Source of the DNA: Duganella flavida | Lineage (GTDB): Bacteria > Pseudomonadota > Gammaproteobacteria > Burkholderiales > Burkholderiaceae_D | NCBI RefSeq assembly: GCF_009857445.1 | Contig: NZ_WWCN01000008.1 | Span: 186,001 to 250,000 of the forward strand | Reading direction: 5' to 3' | Length of the DNA stretch: 64,000 bases | Shown: piece after piece, positions 35,457 to 44,979 of the stretch | Numbering within the stretch: position 1 is the stretch's first letter | How the letters are laid out: each line of letters starts with the position of its first letter | Position numbers and translations under genes: made by a program | The notes under the pieces: model-generated | What the model was told of the DNA's origin: nothing | Database searches by the model: none | Seen by the model: only the letters and a program-made list of their open reading frames with translations

Positions 35457-36307
35457 CCCAGCCTCCGGCGCAGCACTTTGGAGAATTGGTCAGCGAGTGC
35501 CACCAGTGCGACGAACACCAGCAGCATGGACGCCACTTCCGCACCGGCCAGCATTTTCATCGATTCATCCATGCGTTGGCCCAAGCCGCCCGCGCCGACA
35601 AAGCCCATCACCACCGAGCCGCGGATCGCGCACTCCCAGCGGTAGACGGTGTAGGACATCAGCTCCGCTGCGGCTTCCGGCAGGGTGCCGTACAACAGTG
35701 CCTGCAAGCGTCCGGCGCCATTGGCTAGCAGTGTGTCGCTGGCGTGGCGGTCGGACGATTCGAGGATCTCGGCGTACACCTTGCCCAGCATGCCGCAGTA
35801 GGTGAGGGCAATCGCCAGTACGCCCGCCGTCGGGCCAAGGCCGATGATGCGCACGAACAGCAGCGCCCACACCAGCTCCGGCACGGAACGCAGCAGCACC
35901 AGCAGCCAGCGCACCACCTGCCGCACGGCGCGCGCGATGAAACGCATGCGGCCCGTGCCCAGCATGGAAATCGACAGCTGCTCATTGATGATCAACGTCG
36001 CCGGAATGGCGCCCAGCAGCGCAAGCGTGAGGCCAGCGGTGGCGATAGCGACGGTATTCCAGGTTTCGCGCAGCAGCATGTCGAGGAATTCGGCGCTGTG
36101 TGCGGGCACGAGGAAGTCGGCCAGGAAGCGCCCTGTGGCCGACAGGCTTTGCTCGTCCAGCAGGATCCAGGGTTTGAATTCGGTCAGCACCAGCGTAGGC
36201 CACAGCACCACCAGCGCCGCCAGGATGGCGAGCATCCGGCCGCGCAGGGCCGGATCGCGGTGGAAGGAGGCCGCGACGGCGACGTGGCGCGGGTCGAGCG
36301 AGGCCAT
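35453..36307 (-). CDS. PhnE-type ABC permease (first copy)
   Basis: A 284-residue permease related to the next gene. It has membrane segments from about residue 20 (LAILAALVVLWPTLVLTEF), the PhnE-like loop ALLYGTLPEAAAELMSYTVYRWECAIRG, and SVVMGFVGAGGLGQ. The true start is ATG 36307, which overlaps the stop of the upstream ATPase (TAATG). A longer open frame upstream to 36517 lies inside that ATPase gene and is not coding. Confidence 0.86.
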   Translation of the reverse strand: MASLDPRHVAVAASFHRDPALRGRMLAILAALVVLWPTLVLTEFKPWILLDEQSLSATGRFLADFLVPAHSAEFLDMLLRETWNTVAIATAGLTLALLGAIPATLIINEQLSISMLGTGRMRFIARAVRQVVRWLLVLLRSVPELVWALLFVRIIGLGPTAGVLAIALTYCGMLGKVYAEILESSDRHASDTLLANGAGRLQALLYGTLPEAAAELMSYTVYRWECAIRGSVVMGFVGAGGLGQRMDESMKMLAGAEVASMLLVFVALVALADQFSKVLRRRLG

Positions 36308-37128
36308 TACAGGCAAGCGCCTACGCCGGGCTTGACGGCCATTGCGTCGTCGGGCTGCTGCGGCGCTGCCTCGGTTGGCTGCTCGCCTTGATACAGCGCG
36401 GCGATCATCTGCGGCGTGACTTGTTCGCGCGGCAGGTCGAAAGCGATGCGGCCGTCGCGCAGGGCGACGATGCGTGGGAAATGCGCCAGCGCCAAATCGA
36501 CCTGGTGCAAGCTGCAAATCAGCGTGGCGTTGCGCGCGCGAGCTTCTTCGCGCAGCGTATTCAGTGTGAGCTCGGACAGCGCGGGATCGAGCGCCGACAA
36601 AGGCTCGTCCACCAGCAGCGCCTTGGCTGGCGACAGCAGTAAGCGCGCCAAGCCGCAGCGCTGGCGCTCACCACCAGACAGCCGGTCTACGCGCGAATAC
36701 AATTTGTCGCCGAGATTAAAACGTGACAGCGCCTGCCACGCCGCCTCGGGATCGGCAGGCTTGAACAGCGAAACCAGCGCACGCCATACGCTCCATTGTG
36801 GCAAGCGCGCGGCCAGCACCGCCGTCACCACACGCTGGCGCGGCGGCAGCGGCGGTGTTTGCGGCGCCAGGAATAACTGCGCGCGCAAGCGATGACGCAC
36901 CGCTTCGCCCAGCGCCCACGGATCCACGCCAAAGGCGGAGAAGCTGCCTTCAGCCGGTTGATGGGACAGCGACAGCGTTGCCAGCAAAGTCGTCTTGCCG
37001 GCGCCGGAAGGGCCGATCAGGGCCAGTTGCTCGCCCGGTTCGATGGTCAGGTTAATCGCTTGCAGCGCGGACGACGACCGCGCGCCGATGTGGCGCACGG
37101 TGAGGTTGTGCAGTTGATACGTCGGCAT
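36307..37128 (-). CDS. PhnC-like ABC transporter ATP-binding protein
   Basis: A 273-residue ATPase: Walker A GPSGAGKTTLL, signature LSGGERQRCGLARLL, Walker B LLVDEPLSALDP, H-loop SLHQVDLAL. This is the PhnC/phosphonate branch, with the SLHQ-x-D-x-A pattern. Its ATG follows the stop of the binding-protein gene directly (TAAATG) and its stop overlaps the next start. The C-terminal 30 residues are a proline- and acid-rich extension. Confidence 0.87.
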   Translation of the reverse strand: MPTYQLHNLTVRHIGARSSSALQAINLTIEPGEQLALIGPSGAGKTTLLATLSLSHQPAEGSFSAFGVDPWALGEAVRHRLRAQLFLAPQTPPLPPRQRVVTAVLAARLPQWSVWRALVSLFKPADPEAAWQALSRFNLGDKLYSRVDRLSGGERQRCGLARLLLSPAKALLVDEPLSALDPALSELTLNTLREEARARNATLICSLHQVDLALAHFPRIVALRDGRIAFDLPREQVTPQMIAALYQGEQPTEAAPQQPDDAMAVKPGVGACL

Positions 37129-37989
37129 TTACTTCAGCAGGCCAGCGTTCTTGGCTGCGGCTTCAATGTTCTTGTAGTTGTCTACCTTGGTCGGGATGAA
37201 CTTGACGGTGCGCTGCAGGTCCATGATGGCTTTGTCTTCAGGCTTGTTGATGTCCAGCGCCAGGAAAGCGTCGCTGAGTTTTTTCTTCAGATCCGCGTTC
37301 ATGTCGGTGCGCACCGACCAGTTGTAGTCGTAGTAGCCAGGAGTGGTGTAGAACACGCGCACCACGGCTGGATCGACCTTCTTGGCTTCCACCAGTTTTT
37401 CCCAGACCGAGATATTCAGCGCGCCGGCATCGACCTTACCGCCTGCAACGGCGGCCACGGTGGCGTCATGTGCGCCGGAGAAGGCGATGCGTTTCAGGTC
37501 GGTGTCCGGATTGATCTTCGATTGCAGCAGGTAGAAGCGCGGCATCAGGTGGCCCGAGGTCGAGCTCTCGGAACCGAAGCTCAGTGTACGGCCCTTGAGA
37601 TCATTCAGGCTGTTGATGTCCTTGTGTGTGGTAACGAACACCGAGCGGAATTTTTCATCTTCGGTACGCTGCACCAGTGGTGTAATCTGGCCTTTGCTAC
37701 GGTCATTCGCTTGCACGAAGGTGAAGCCGCCGAACCACACCATGTCGACTTTTTTATTGATCAGCGCTTCCACCGAGGCGGCGTAGTCGGTTACCGGAGT
37801 GAATTCGACTTTCATGCCGATCTTCTTCTCAAGGTATTCGCCCAGCGGCTTGAACTTGCGTTGCAGTTCGGTCGGCGCTTCGTCCGGAATGGCGGAGACG
37901 CGGAACACGTGATCGGCCGATTGTGCGTGGGACCAGGAAGCGGCCAGCATCAGGCTGGCGGCGAAGATAGACTTGAGGGAGATTTTCAT
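37129..37989 (-). CDS. PhnD-like periplasmic binding protein, putative selenate/oxyanion type
   Basis: A 286-residue protein with a signal peptide (cleavage near SHAQSADH) and a PhnD fold. The stretch AIPDEAPTELQRKFKPLGEY, then FTPVTDYAASVEAL and MVWFGGFTFVQA, is what I recall from the family annotated as putative selenate ABC transporter binding protein, a PhnD branch seen next to selenium genes. Here it heads the transporter operon, diverges from egtD across 84 bp, and selD and a SenA-like gene lie within 10 kb. Phosphonate or phosphite remain possible ligands. The start is ATG 37989. Confidence 0.82.
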   Translation of the reverse strand: MKISLKSIFAASLMLAASWSHAQSADHVFRVSAIPDEAPTELQRKFKPLGEYLEKKIGMKVEFTPVTDYAASVEALINKKVDMVWFGGFTFVQANDRSKGQITPLVQRTEDEKFRSVFVTTHKDINSLNDLKGRTLSFGSESSTSGHLMPRFYLLQSKINPDTDLKRIAFSGAHDATVAAVAGGKVDAGALNISVWEKLVEAKKVDPAVVRVFYTTPGYYDYNWSVRTDMNADLKKKLSDAFLALDINKPEDKAIMDLQRTVKFIPTKVDNYKNIEAAAKNAGLLK

Positions 37990-38073
37990 GAGGATGGTCC
38001 TTATGTGAGGCGCTACGAAAAAGGATATTCGGCTATCATAACAAAAATACCCCAGATAAAGGCAGCGCATCCC

Positions 38074-39006
38074 ATGCATATGTCCCACGGCAGTGCGGCG
38101 GTTATCGCCGAAATCAACGCCGGCCTGTTGGCCCCTGCCGCGCATATCTCGCCCAAGTTTCTCTACGACGGGCTGGGCTCCAAGCTGTTCGAAGCTATCT
38201 GCGAGTTGCCCGAATATTATCCAACCCGTACCGAAGCCTCGATTTTTGCGGCGCATGGCCCGGAAATGGCACGCGTGGTCGGTGACGGCTCCACCCTGAT
38301 TGATCTCGGCGCGGGCAATTGCGCCAAGGCGGCGTCGCTGTTTCCGTTGCTGCATCCGGCGCAGTATGTGCCGGTTGATATCTCGCGCGAGTTCTTGCTG
38401 GGTGCTGTGGAGCAGCTGCGGCAGCGCTTCCCGCATATCGAGATGACGGCGCTGGGACTGGATTTTTCCAGCAGTTTTACGCTGCCGGACAGCGTGCGCA
38501 AGGCGCATCGCGTGTTCTTTTACCCTGGCTCGTCCATCGGCAATTTCACGCCCGAGCAGGCAGTGAATTTCCTGCGCAGCTTGCGCTCCAACGGCGGCGA
38601 TCTGCTGATCGGCGCAGACCTGATCAAGGATCATGAAGTGCTGGATGCTGCCTACGACGATGCGCTGGGCGTCACGGCAGCCTTCAACCTGAATATCCTG
38701 CGCCACGTGAACCACTTGGCTGGCGCGGACTTCGAGGTCGCGCAGTGGAAGCACATCGCTTACTTCGATTTCGAACATAGCCGCATCGAGATGCACGTGG
38801 AAGCGCGATGCGACCTCACGGTGCGCTGGCAGGGCGGCGAACGGCGTTTCGAACGCGGCCAGCGCATCCACACCGAGAATAGCTACAAATACACGCGCCA
38901 GTCCTTTGCCACCTTGCTGGAGCGGGCCGGCTTTGCCACTACCCACACGTGGACCGATGACGAACAGTGGTTCGCCGTCTTCCACGCACGCACCATTCCG
39001 GATTGA
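38074..39006 (+). CDS. egtD: L-histidine N-alpha-methyltransferase
   Basis: A 310-residue SAM-dependent enzyme that trimethylates histidine to hercynine, the first step of ergothioneine and selenoneine synthesis. Typical EgtD features are FLYDGLGSKLFEAICELPEYYPTRTE near residues 25-50, the SAM-binding loop LIDLGAGNCAKA, FFYPGSSIGNF, and the histidine-binding AYDDALGVTAAFNLNILRHVN region. A GGCAG-rich leader precedes the ATG at 38074; a second ATG lies two codons on. The stop is 2 bases from the next ATG, so it forms a tight egtD-egtB pair. Confidence 0.94.
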   Translation: MHMSHGSAAVIAEINAGLLAPAAHISPKFLYDGLGSKLFEAICELPEYYPTRTEASIFAAHGPEMARVVGDGSTLIDLGAGNCAKAASLFPLLHPAQYVPVDISREFLLGAVEQLRQRFPHIEMTALGLDFSSSFTLPDSVRKAHRVFFYPGSSIGNFTPEQAVNFLRSLRSNGGDLLIGADLIKDHEVLDAAYDDALGVTAAFNLNILRHVNHLAGADFEVAQWKHIAYFDFEHSRIEMHVEARCDLTVRWQGGERRFERGQRIHTENSYKYTRQSFATLLERAGFATTHTWTDDEQWFAVFHARTIPD

Positions 39007-39008
39007 CG

Positions 39009-40190
39009 ATGGATTCTTTGCAGGCCCGCTACACGGCAGTACGCAAGCACACACTGGCACTGACCGAGCCGTTGTCCGACGAAGACTGCGGCGCGCAATC
39101 GATGCCGGATGCAAGCCCGATCAAATGGCATCTCGCACACACCACGTGGTTCTTCGAGACCTTCATCCTTGAGCGCATGGAGCGCGGCTTTGCACCGTTC
39201 CATCCGGCGTTTCGCATCCTGTTCAACTCTTACTATAACGGCATCGGCGAAAAGCATCCGCGCGCGCAGCGTGGCTTGCTGACGCGGCCCGCGATGGCGG
39301 AAGTACGGGCCTATCGCGCCAACGTTGATGCGCGCATCGCGCGCCTGCTGGAGAGCGAACTGCCAGCAGCGCAGCGCGCCGAGTTGGCGATGCTGGTCAC
39401 GCTGGGCATGCAGCACGAGCAGCAGCACCAGGAGTTGATGCTGACCGACGTCAAGCATCTGCTGGCGCAAAGCCAGCTGCGGCCTGCGTATCTGGATGCG
39501 CCGCAGCCTGCCGCTGCTGCGGCCCCGCCGCTGGCGTGGCTACATTACGAAGGCGGGCTGACTGATATCGGCCATGACGGTGCAGGCTTCTGCTTTGATA
39601 ATGAACTGCCGCGCCACAAGCAGTATGTGGCGCCGTTTGCATTGGCTTCACGACTGGCGACAAATGGCGAGTACCTGGCCTTCATCGAGGCTGGAGGTTA
39701 TGCGAATGCGGCACTGTGGCTGGCCGAGGGATGGGATTGGGTGCGCACGCAGAAGCTGGATGCGCCGATCTACTGGTTCAAGGACGAGCAGGGAGCATGG
39801 CAGGAGTTCACGCTGCACGGCATGCAGCCGCTGGACCTGAATCGACCACTCACGCATATCTCGTTATATGAAGCGGATGCTTATGCACATTGGGCCGGCG
39901 CTCGTTTGCCTACCGAGGCAGAATGGGAGTACGCCGCCGCGCAAGCGAATGCAGCGCAGATGTTTGGCCACTGCTGGCAGTGGACCAGCAGCAGCTACGC
40001 GCCGTATCCCGGCTTCGCTGCTGCCGAGGGCGCGCTGGGCGAATACAACGGCAAATTCATGCTGAACCAGTACGTTCTGCGTGGTTCATCTCTGGCGACG
40101 CCGGAGGGCCATGCGCGCGCCAGCTACCGGAATTTCTTCCCGGCTGGCGCGCGTTGGCAGTTCACCGGCATCCGCCTGGCGCAACGCTAG
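39009..40190 (+). CDS. egtB: Ergothioneine synthesis sulfoxide synthase EgtB
   Basis: A 393-residue non-heme iron enzyme joining hercynine to a thiol donor. The N-terminal DinB-like domain carries the expected three-His iron site: H44 in HLAHTTWFF, and H136/H140 in HEQQHQEL. The C-terminal FGE-sulfatase domain shows [26 protein letters not shown] and VLRGSSLATPEGHARASYRNFF. With only egtD adjacent and no egtA or egtC, the donor may be cysteine rather than gamma-glutamylcysteine; this is an inference. It provides a good internal reference for the paralogue at 47417. Confidence 0.92.
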   Translation: MDSLQARYTAVRKHTLALTEPLSDEDCGAQSMPDASPIKWHLAHTTWFFETFILERMERGFAPFHPAFRILFNSYYNGIGEKHPRAQRGLLTRPAMAEVRAYRANVDARIARLLESELPAAQRAELAMLVTLGMQHEQQHQELMLTDVKHLLAQSQLRPAYLDAPQPAAAAAPPLAWLHYEGGLTDIGHDGAGFCFDNELPRHKQYVAPFALASRLATNGEYLAFIEAGGYANAALWLAEGWDWVRTQKLDAPIYWFKDEQGAWQEFTLHGMQPLDLNRPLTHISLYEADAYAHWAGARLPTEAEWEYAAAQANAAQMFGHCWQWTSSSYAPYPGFAAAEGALGEYNGKFMLNQYVLRGSSLATPEGHARASYRNFFPAGARWQFTGIRLAQR

Positions 40191-40193
40191 GTC

Positions 40194-41363
40194 TTACCTG
40201 TACTGAACCGGGCGGCTGGCGGGATCGGCCTTGGCGATGATTTCGTCCATGTCGGCTTGCGGCGGGTAGATCCACAGCGTGTTGATGTTGTGCTTCAACG
40301 CTGCCGCGTCGGCGCCCGACATTTTCACTTCACGGTTCCAGCCCTCTGTGTAGACCGCATCGCCCGTGCCCAGCGCGAGACAGGTCACGTACAACTCCTG
40401 GTCGTAAGGCAGGGCAGGCAGGCCCAGTACATCGGCCATCGCATTGTGACCGGCCGAGCGGCCCAGGTTCATCGCGTGCTGGCACGACATCAATGCGTGG
40501 TTGCCCACTTTGTCCGATGCGGCGCGCGCCATGTCGCCGGTGGCGTAGATGTCGCTGTCGCCGACGCGCAGTGAGGGCGTGACGTGCAGGCGGCCGAACG
40601 AATCGCGTTCGCCCGACACTTGCGTTGCCAGTGCGCTGGCGCGTGCACCGGCGGTCCAGATGACGGTATCGGCTTCGATCCGTTCACCGCTGGCGGTGGT
40701 GATGCTGTTGGCATCAACCGCTGCCACTGCATCGCCGAGGCGCAGGATCACGCCCTTGTCGCGCAGCGATTGCTCGATGACTGGGCGCGGGCCGGCGCCC
40801 AGGTCAGGGCCGATTGCATCATTGCGTTCGACGATGATGACTTCAGTTTCCGCATCCGCACCGAGGATGGCGCGCAGGCGGGCCGGCATTTCGGCCGCTG
40901 TTTCAATCCCGGTGAAACCGCCGCCGCACACCACTACCGTATTGCGCGCCTTGCTGGCAGGGCGTTGCGCCAGTGCTTTCAGGTGCTGGTCTAGTTCCTG
41001 CGCTTCGCTCAACTGGTCGACGCTGAAAGCATGCTCCTTCAGGCCCGGGATGGCAGGGCGGAACAGTGTGCTGCCGCTGGCCAGAATCAGCTTGTCGTAG
41101 TTGAAGGATTGCTGTTGGCCGTTGGCGTCCGTGTAGGCGACGGCGTGGTCTTGCGGGTGGATCTGTTGCACGATGCCGGCGATGTAGCGCACGCCCGCTG
41201 CCTTGAACAATTCCACCAGCGATGGATTCATGCCCGACAGGTCTGCCTCGTACAGGCGAGGGCGAATGTGCAGTTCCGGCTGCGGCGAGATGATGGTGAT
41301 GTCGATGGCTTCCTGCTTGCCTTCCAGGTGGCGCAGGCGGGCTGCCGAGAGTGCGCTCCACAT
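40194..41363 (-). pseudogene. NADH-dehydrogenase-like FAD oxidoreductase, N-terminus deleted
   Basis: A 389-codon frame matching type II NADH dehydrogenase-like pyridine nucleotide-disulfide oxidoreductases. The NAD-binding site VVVCGGGFTGIETAAE and the C-terminal FAD segment DIYATGDMA are intact. The protein starts at WSALSAAR, a region that in relatives directly follows the first GxGxxG flavin-binding loop, so about 14 N-terminal residues including that loop are gone. An in-frame TGA lies three codons upstream of the only ATG. The break coincides exactly with loss of the start of the divergent Rrf2 gene. Without the loop, FAD binding should fail. Confidence 0.75.
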
Positions 41364-41876
41364 ATCAGTTCAGGAGTTGAATACGGCCTTCATTGCCTGC
41401 TGTTCCTTGTCGGTGAATCTGGCGAAGGGCGGGATGCGAGCGTGCGCGATCTGGCTGAGTTGCAGGGCGTGCCACTTGATTTTCTTGCCAAGATTTTCAC
41501 CAAGCTGGCCAAGGCGGGACTGGTTGCGGCGACTGAGGGCGTGAAGAGCGGCTTTATGCTGGCGCGTCCGGCCAACAAGATTAGCGTGCTGGATGTAGTG
41601 ACCGCCATCGATGGCGAGAAGGCGCTGTTTGAGTGCCGCGAAATTCGTTCGCGTTGTGCAGTGTTTGATGGCGAGCCGCCAACCTGGGCGACGTCCGGTA
41701 CCTGCGCCGTGCACGCGGTGATGATCAGCGCCCAGCAACGTATGGAAGAAGCGCTAGCCGAACAGACCTTGCAAGACTTGGCGCAGCGCGTCGGCCGCAA
41801 GAGCCTCGCCAGCTACGACACCAAAGTCGTCAACTGGCTGGGCGAGCGTGCCAGCAAGCGCACAGCCAAAACTTAA
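41328..41876 (+). CDS. Rrf2-family regulator, original start lost at deletion junction
   Basis: Recognisable Rrf2 sequence begins at HISSGVEYGLHCLLF (41361), where a native Met would be expected immediately before the His. Instead the frame continues into the 5' end of the divergent oxidoreductase gene. The nearest in-frame start is GTG 41328, which would add 11 foreign residues. The rest is intact: winged helix SVRDLAELQGVPLDFLAKIF, and three Cys (FECREIRSRC and GTC), a likely iron-sulfur site as in IscR/NsrR. Expression is uncertain because its own promoter is gone. The final bases overlap the convergent chemoreceptor remnant. Confidence 0.6.
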   Translation: MAQAGCRECAPHISSGVEYGLHCLLFLVGESGEGRDASVRDLAELQGVPLDFLAKIFTKLAKAGLVAATEGVKSGFMLARPANKISVLDVVTAIDGEKALFECREIRSRCAVFDGEPPTWATSGTCAVHAVMISAQQRMEEALAEQTLQDLAQRVGRKSLASYDTKVVNWLGERASKRTAKT

Positions 41877-43184
41877 CGCGCTGCCAAGGCTCGCCGTGCA
41901 GCGTCCGGCGCGCTGAGGCGGAACTGGCTCACCACCTGATTCAACTCGCCCGCCTGGTCCTGCATGGCGGCGGCAGCGGCGGCGGCTTGCTCCACCAGCG
42001 CTGCATTCTGCTGCGTCACCTGATCCATCTGGCTGATGGCGATGTTGATTTGTTCAATGCCGCTGGTTTGCTCATGATTCGCCTGCGTGATTTCGCCAAC
42101 GATTTCGGTTACACGGCGCACGCTGTCCTGCACCTCGTTCATGGTGCTGCCAGCCAGATCGACCAGCTGTGCGCCTGTTGCCACCTTGTCGACCGAATCA
42201 TCAATCTTGTTCTCCAGCGCGCGCCGCTTCCACCGCCGCATTTAATGCCAGGATATTGGTCTGGAAGGCGATGCCGTCGATGACCGTAATGATGTCGACA
42301 ATCTTGCGCGACGAGTCGTTAATCGCGTTCATGGTATCCACCACTTTCGCCACCACCGCGCCGCCGCGCTGCGCTACTTCGGTGGCTGATTGCGCCAGCT
42401 CGTTAGCCTGATGCGCATTGGCCGCGTTCTGCTTGACGGTGCTGGTCAACTCCTCCATCGACGCCGCCGTCTCTTCCAGCGAACTGGCTTGCTGCTCGGT
42501 GCGCGACGACAGATCCAGATTGCCGCTGGCGATTTCCGCCGATGCCGTGTTGATCGCACCAGTGCCGCTGCGCACGCGGCCGACGATGTGGGCGAGGTTG
42601 TCGTTCATCTGCCCCAGTGCTTCCAGCAGCTGGCCCATTTCGTCGCGCTGCTTGCTACTGATATTGCGTGTCAAATCGCCAGCCGCCACGGCGCGCGCCA
42701 ATCCCAGCGCCAGTGCGACCACGCCCAGCCAAGCCATCACCTGCCGCGCCATTGCGATATCGTGCATGACCAGCTCACCGTTCTTCGTCACAGTGGCCTT
42801 CTGCATCTCGTTCAACTCGCGCACACTGTCCTGCAGGCGCGTGAGCTTGGGCAGCATGTCGGTGCGCAGCTGGGCGAGGGCGGCATCTCGCTGGCCGTCC
42901 GCCAGCATCCTGCCGACCTGCGTGAAGGACGCCACGTAAGCCTTGCGCTCATCGCGGATGCGGGCCAGCAGGGCTTTGCCTTCATCGGTGGCGAGCAGCT
43001 TGTCGAGCGTCTCCAGCGCGGCGGTGATGGTTTTTTTGTTGACGTCCATCTCGCTGCGGATTTGCTCCGTGCGCGCAGGCGTGTCGGTGGTGAAGAGTTC
43101 CAGCGTCAGCGCCGAATTGGCGCGCGTGGTGGTGCTGACCGTGGCTGCCGCTTCGGCCTTGATCCAGTCTTCGCCGGCTCCTCG
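41873..43184 (-). pseudogene. Methyl-accepting chemotaxis protein broken by several deletions
   Basis: Homologous throughout to Tsr/Tar-like receptors of this family, but with three lesions. (1) The N-terminus is missing: the frame starts after a TAA at 43185 within the periplasmic domain, so the first membrane helix and start codon are absent. (2) The HAMP N-terminal helix is missing near 42700, where LGVVALALG runs straight into [11 protein letters not shown]. (3) Near 42206 the cytoplasmic tip [12 protein letters not shown] jumps to IDDSVDKV with a frame change, a net loss of about 83 bp compared with the intact receptor at 51386. The last part (41873-42205) is in another frame. It cannot encode a working receptor. 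Confidence 0.82.
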
Positions 43185-43249
43185 TTAGAAACGAAAAACC
43201 AGTATAGCGTTGAATGCTGCGGTGCGGAAAAGAGGTGAGGAGAGATGTT

Positions 43250-43279
43250 GCGTGGACGGGACGCGCGTCCCATCCACGC
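43250..43279 (-). terminator. Strong hairpin downstream of leuA
   Basis: GCGTGGA-C-GGGACGC pairs with GCGTCCC-A-TCCACGC: 14 pairs with one mismatch and essentially no loop beyond the central GC step, 11 bp after the leuA stop. There is no clear U-tract, so it may act as a stabiliser or rho-assisted terminator. Confidence 0.45.
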
Positions 43280-43290
43280 TCAAGCTACTA

Positions 43291-44979
43291 TCAGGCTGCT
43301 ACTTTACCTTCGGCTGCTTCCACGCGGGCCAGCTGGCGATTGACTGCACTCAGCACGGCCTTGAAGGACGCGGTCAGGATGTTGCTGTCGGTGGCTGCGC
43401 CGAACAGGGTCGGGCCGTTGGCCAGACGCAGTTCAACATAGCATGCCGCCTTGGCGTTGGCGCCCGAACCGATCGAGTGCTCGTGGTAGTCCATCAGTTT
43501 GATGTCGAGACCCAGCGCATCGACGAAGGCATCGATCGGACCATTGCCGCCGCCTTGCAGCGCCAGTGGCGCGCCGTGATGGATCATGGCGATATCGATC
43601 TGCACCGGTTCATCGCTGCAGGTGTCTTCCACCATTTTGTGCGACTGGTAGGCGTATGGCGCATTTTGCTCGAAGTACTCTTTGCTGAAGATGTTGTAGA
43701 TGCCTTCAGCGGTGATTTCGAGGCCGGTCTGGTCGGCCACTTGCTGCACCGCGCGGCTGAACTCAATTTGCAGGCGGCGTGGCAGCACCAGACCGAAGTC
43801 CTGTTCCAGCAAGTAGGCCATACCACCTTTGCCGGACTGGCTGTTGACGCGGATGACGGCGTCGTAGCTGCGGCCCAGGTCTTGCGGATCGATCGGCAGG
43901 TAAGGGATCTCCCAGATTGCATCGGCTTCCTGTTTGGCGAAACCTTTCTTGATTGCGTCCTGGTGCGAACCGGAGAAGGCGGTGAATACCAGGTCGCCAA
44001 CGTACGGGTGACGCGGGTGCACCGGCAGCTGGTTGCACTCTTCAACCACCTTGCGTACTTCGTCGATGTCGGAGAAGTCCAGGCCGGGGTGTACGCCTTG
44101 GGTGTACAGGTTCAGTGCCAGGGTCACGAGATCGACGTTGCCGGTGCGTTCGCCGTTACCGAACAAGCAGCCTTCGACGCGGTCGGCGCCGGCCATCACG
44201 GCCAGTTCTGCCGATGCCACAGCGGTGCCGCGGTCGTTGTGCGGGTGGACCGAGATAATCAGCGAATCGCGGCGGGAGAGTTTGCGCGACATCCATTCGA
44301 TCTGGTCGGCGTAGACGTTAGGCGTGCTGCATTCCACAGTCGACGGCAGATTGATGATCATCTTCTTGCCCGGAGTCGGTTCGAAGATCGCGATCACGGC
44401 GTCGCAAATATGCTTGGAGAAGTCCAGCTCCGTGGTAGAGAAGGATTCTGGCGTGTACTCGTAGCCCCAGTCGGTGTCCGGGTGCTGCTTGGTCAATTCT
44501 TTTACCAGCTTGGCACCGGTGGTGGCGATGCTGGTGATCTCTTCGCGCGACATGCCGAACACCACTTTGCGGAATACCGGCGCCACCGAGTTATACAAGT
44601 GGATGATGGCGCGCTTGGCGCCAACGCAGGATTCCACGGTGCGGCGGATCAGTTCATCGCGCGACTGGGTCAGCACGATGATGGTGACGTCGTCCGGGAT
44701 GCGCTTTTCTTCAATCAGGATGCGCACGAAATCGAAGTCGGTCTGCGAAGCGGAAGGGAAGCCCACTTCGATTTCTTTGAGGCCGACCTTGATCAGCAAG
44801 TCGAACATGCGCAGTTTTTTCTCGATGCTCATCGGCTCGATCAGCGCCTGGTTACCGTCGCGCAGGTCGGTGCTCATCCAGATTGGCGGTTTGCTGATAA
44901 TCGCGTTCGGCCAGGTGCGGTCGGTAAGTTGGACGGCTGGGAAGGCGCGGTATTTGCTCGCTGGGTTCTGCAACATCAT
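43291..44979 (-). CDS. leuA: 2-isopropylmalate synthase
   Basis: A 562-residue LeuA of the long form. It condenses acetyl-CoA with 2-ketoisovalerate in the first committed step of leucine synthesis. Features: [12 protein letters not shown] active-site start, the metal-binding H-x-H in [23 protein letters not shown], and a C-terminal regulatory LeuA dimer domain ([19 protein letters not shown], then [21 protein letters not shown]) for leucine feedback. AGGAG lies 7 bases before the ATG at 44979; a second ATG follows immediately. Confidence 0.96.
   Translation of the reverse strand: MMLQNPASKYRAFPAVQLTDRTWPNAIISKPPIWMSTDLRDGNQALIEPMSIEKKLRMFDLLIKVGLKEIEVGFPSASQTDFDFVRILIEEKRIPDDVTIIVLTQSRDELIRRTVESCVGAKRAIIHLYNSVAPVFRKVVFGMSREEITSIATTGAKLVKELTKQHPDTDWGYEYTPESFSTTELDFSKHICDAVIAIFEPTPGKKMIINLPSTVECSTPNVYADQIEWMSRKLSRRDSLIISVHPHNDRGTAVASAELAVMAGADRVEGCLFGNGERTGNVDLVTLALNLYTQGVHPGLDFSDIDEVRKVVEECNQLPVHPRHPYVGDLVFTAFSGSHQDAIKKGFAKQEADAIWEIPYLPIDPQDLGRSYDAVIRVNSQSGKGGMAYLLEQDFGLVLPRRLQIEFSRAVQQVADQTGLEITAEGIYNIFSKEYFEQNAPYAYQSHKMVEDTCSDEPVQIDIAMIHHGAPLALQGGGNGPIDAFVDALGLDIKLMDYHEHSIGSGANAKAACYVELRLANGPTLFGAATDSNILTASFKAVLSAVNRQLARVEAAEGKVAA

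Noticed and set aside
36892-38073. N-terminal extension of EgtD by about 390 codons
   Set aside because: That stretch is antisense to the PhnD-like and PhnC-like genes; EgtD homology begins only at 38074.
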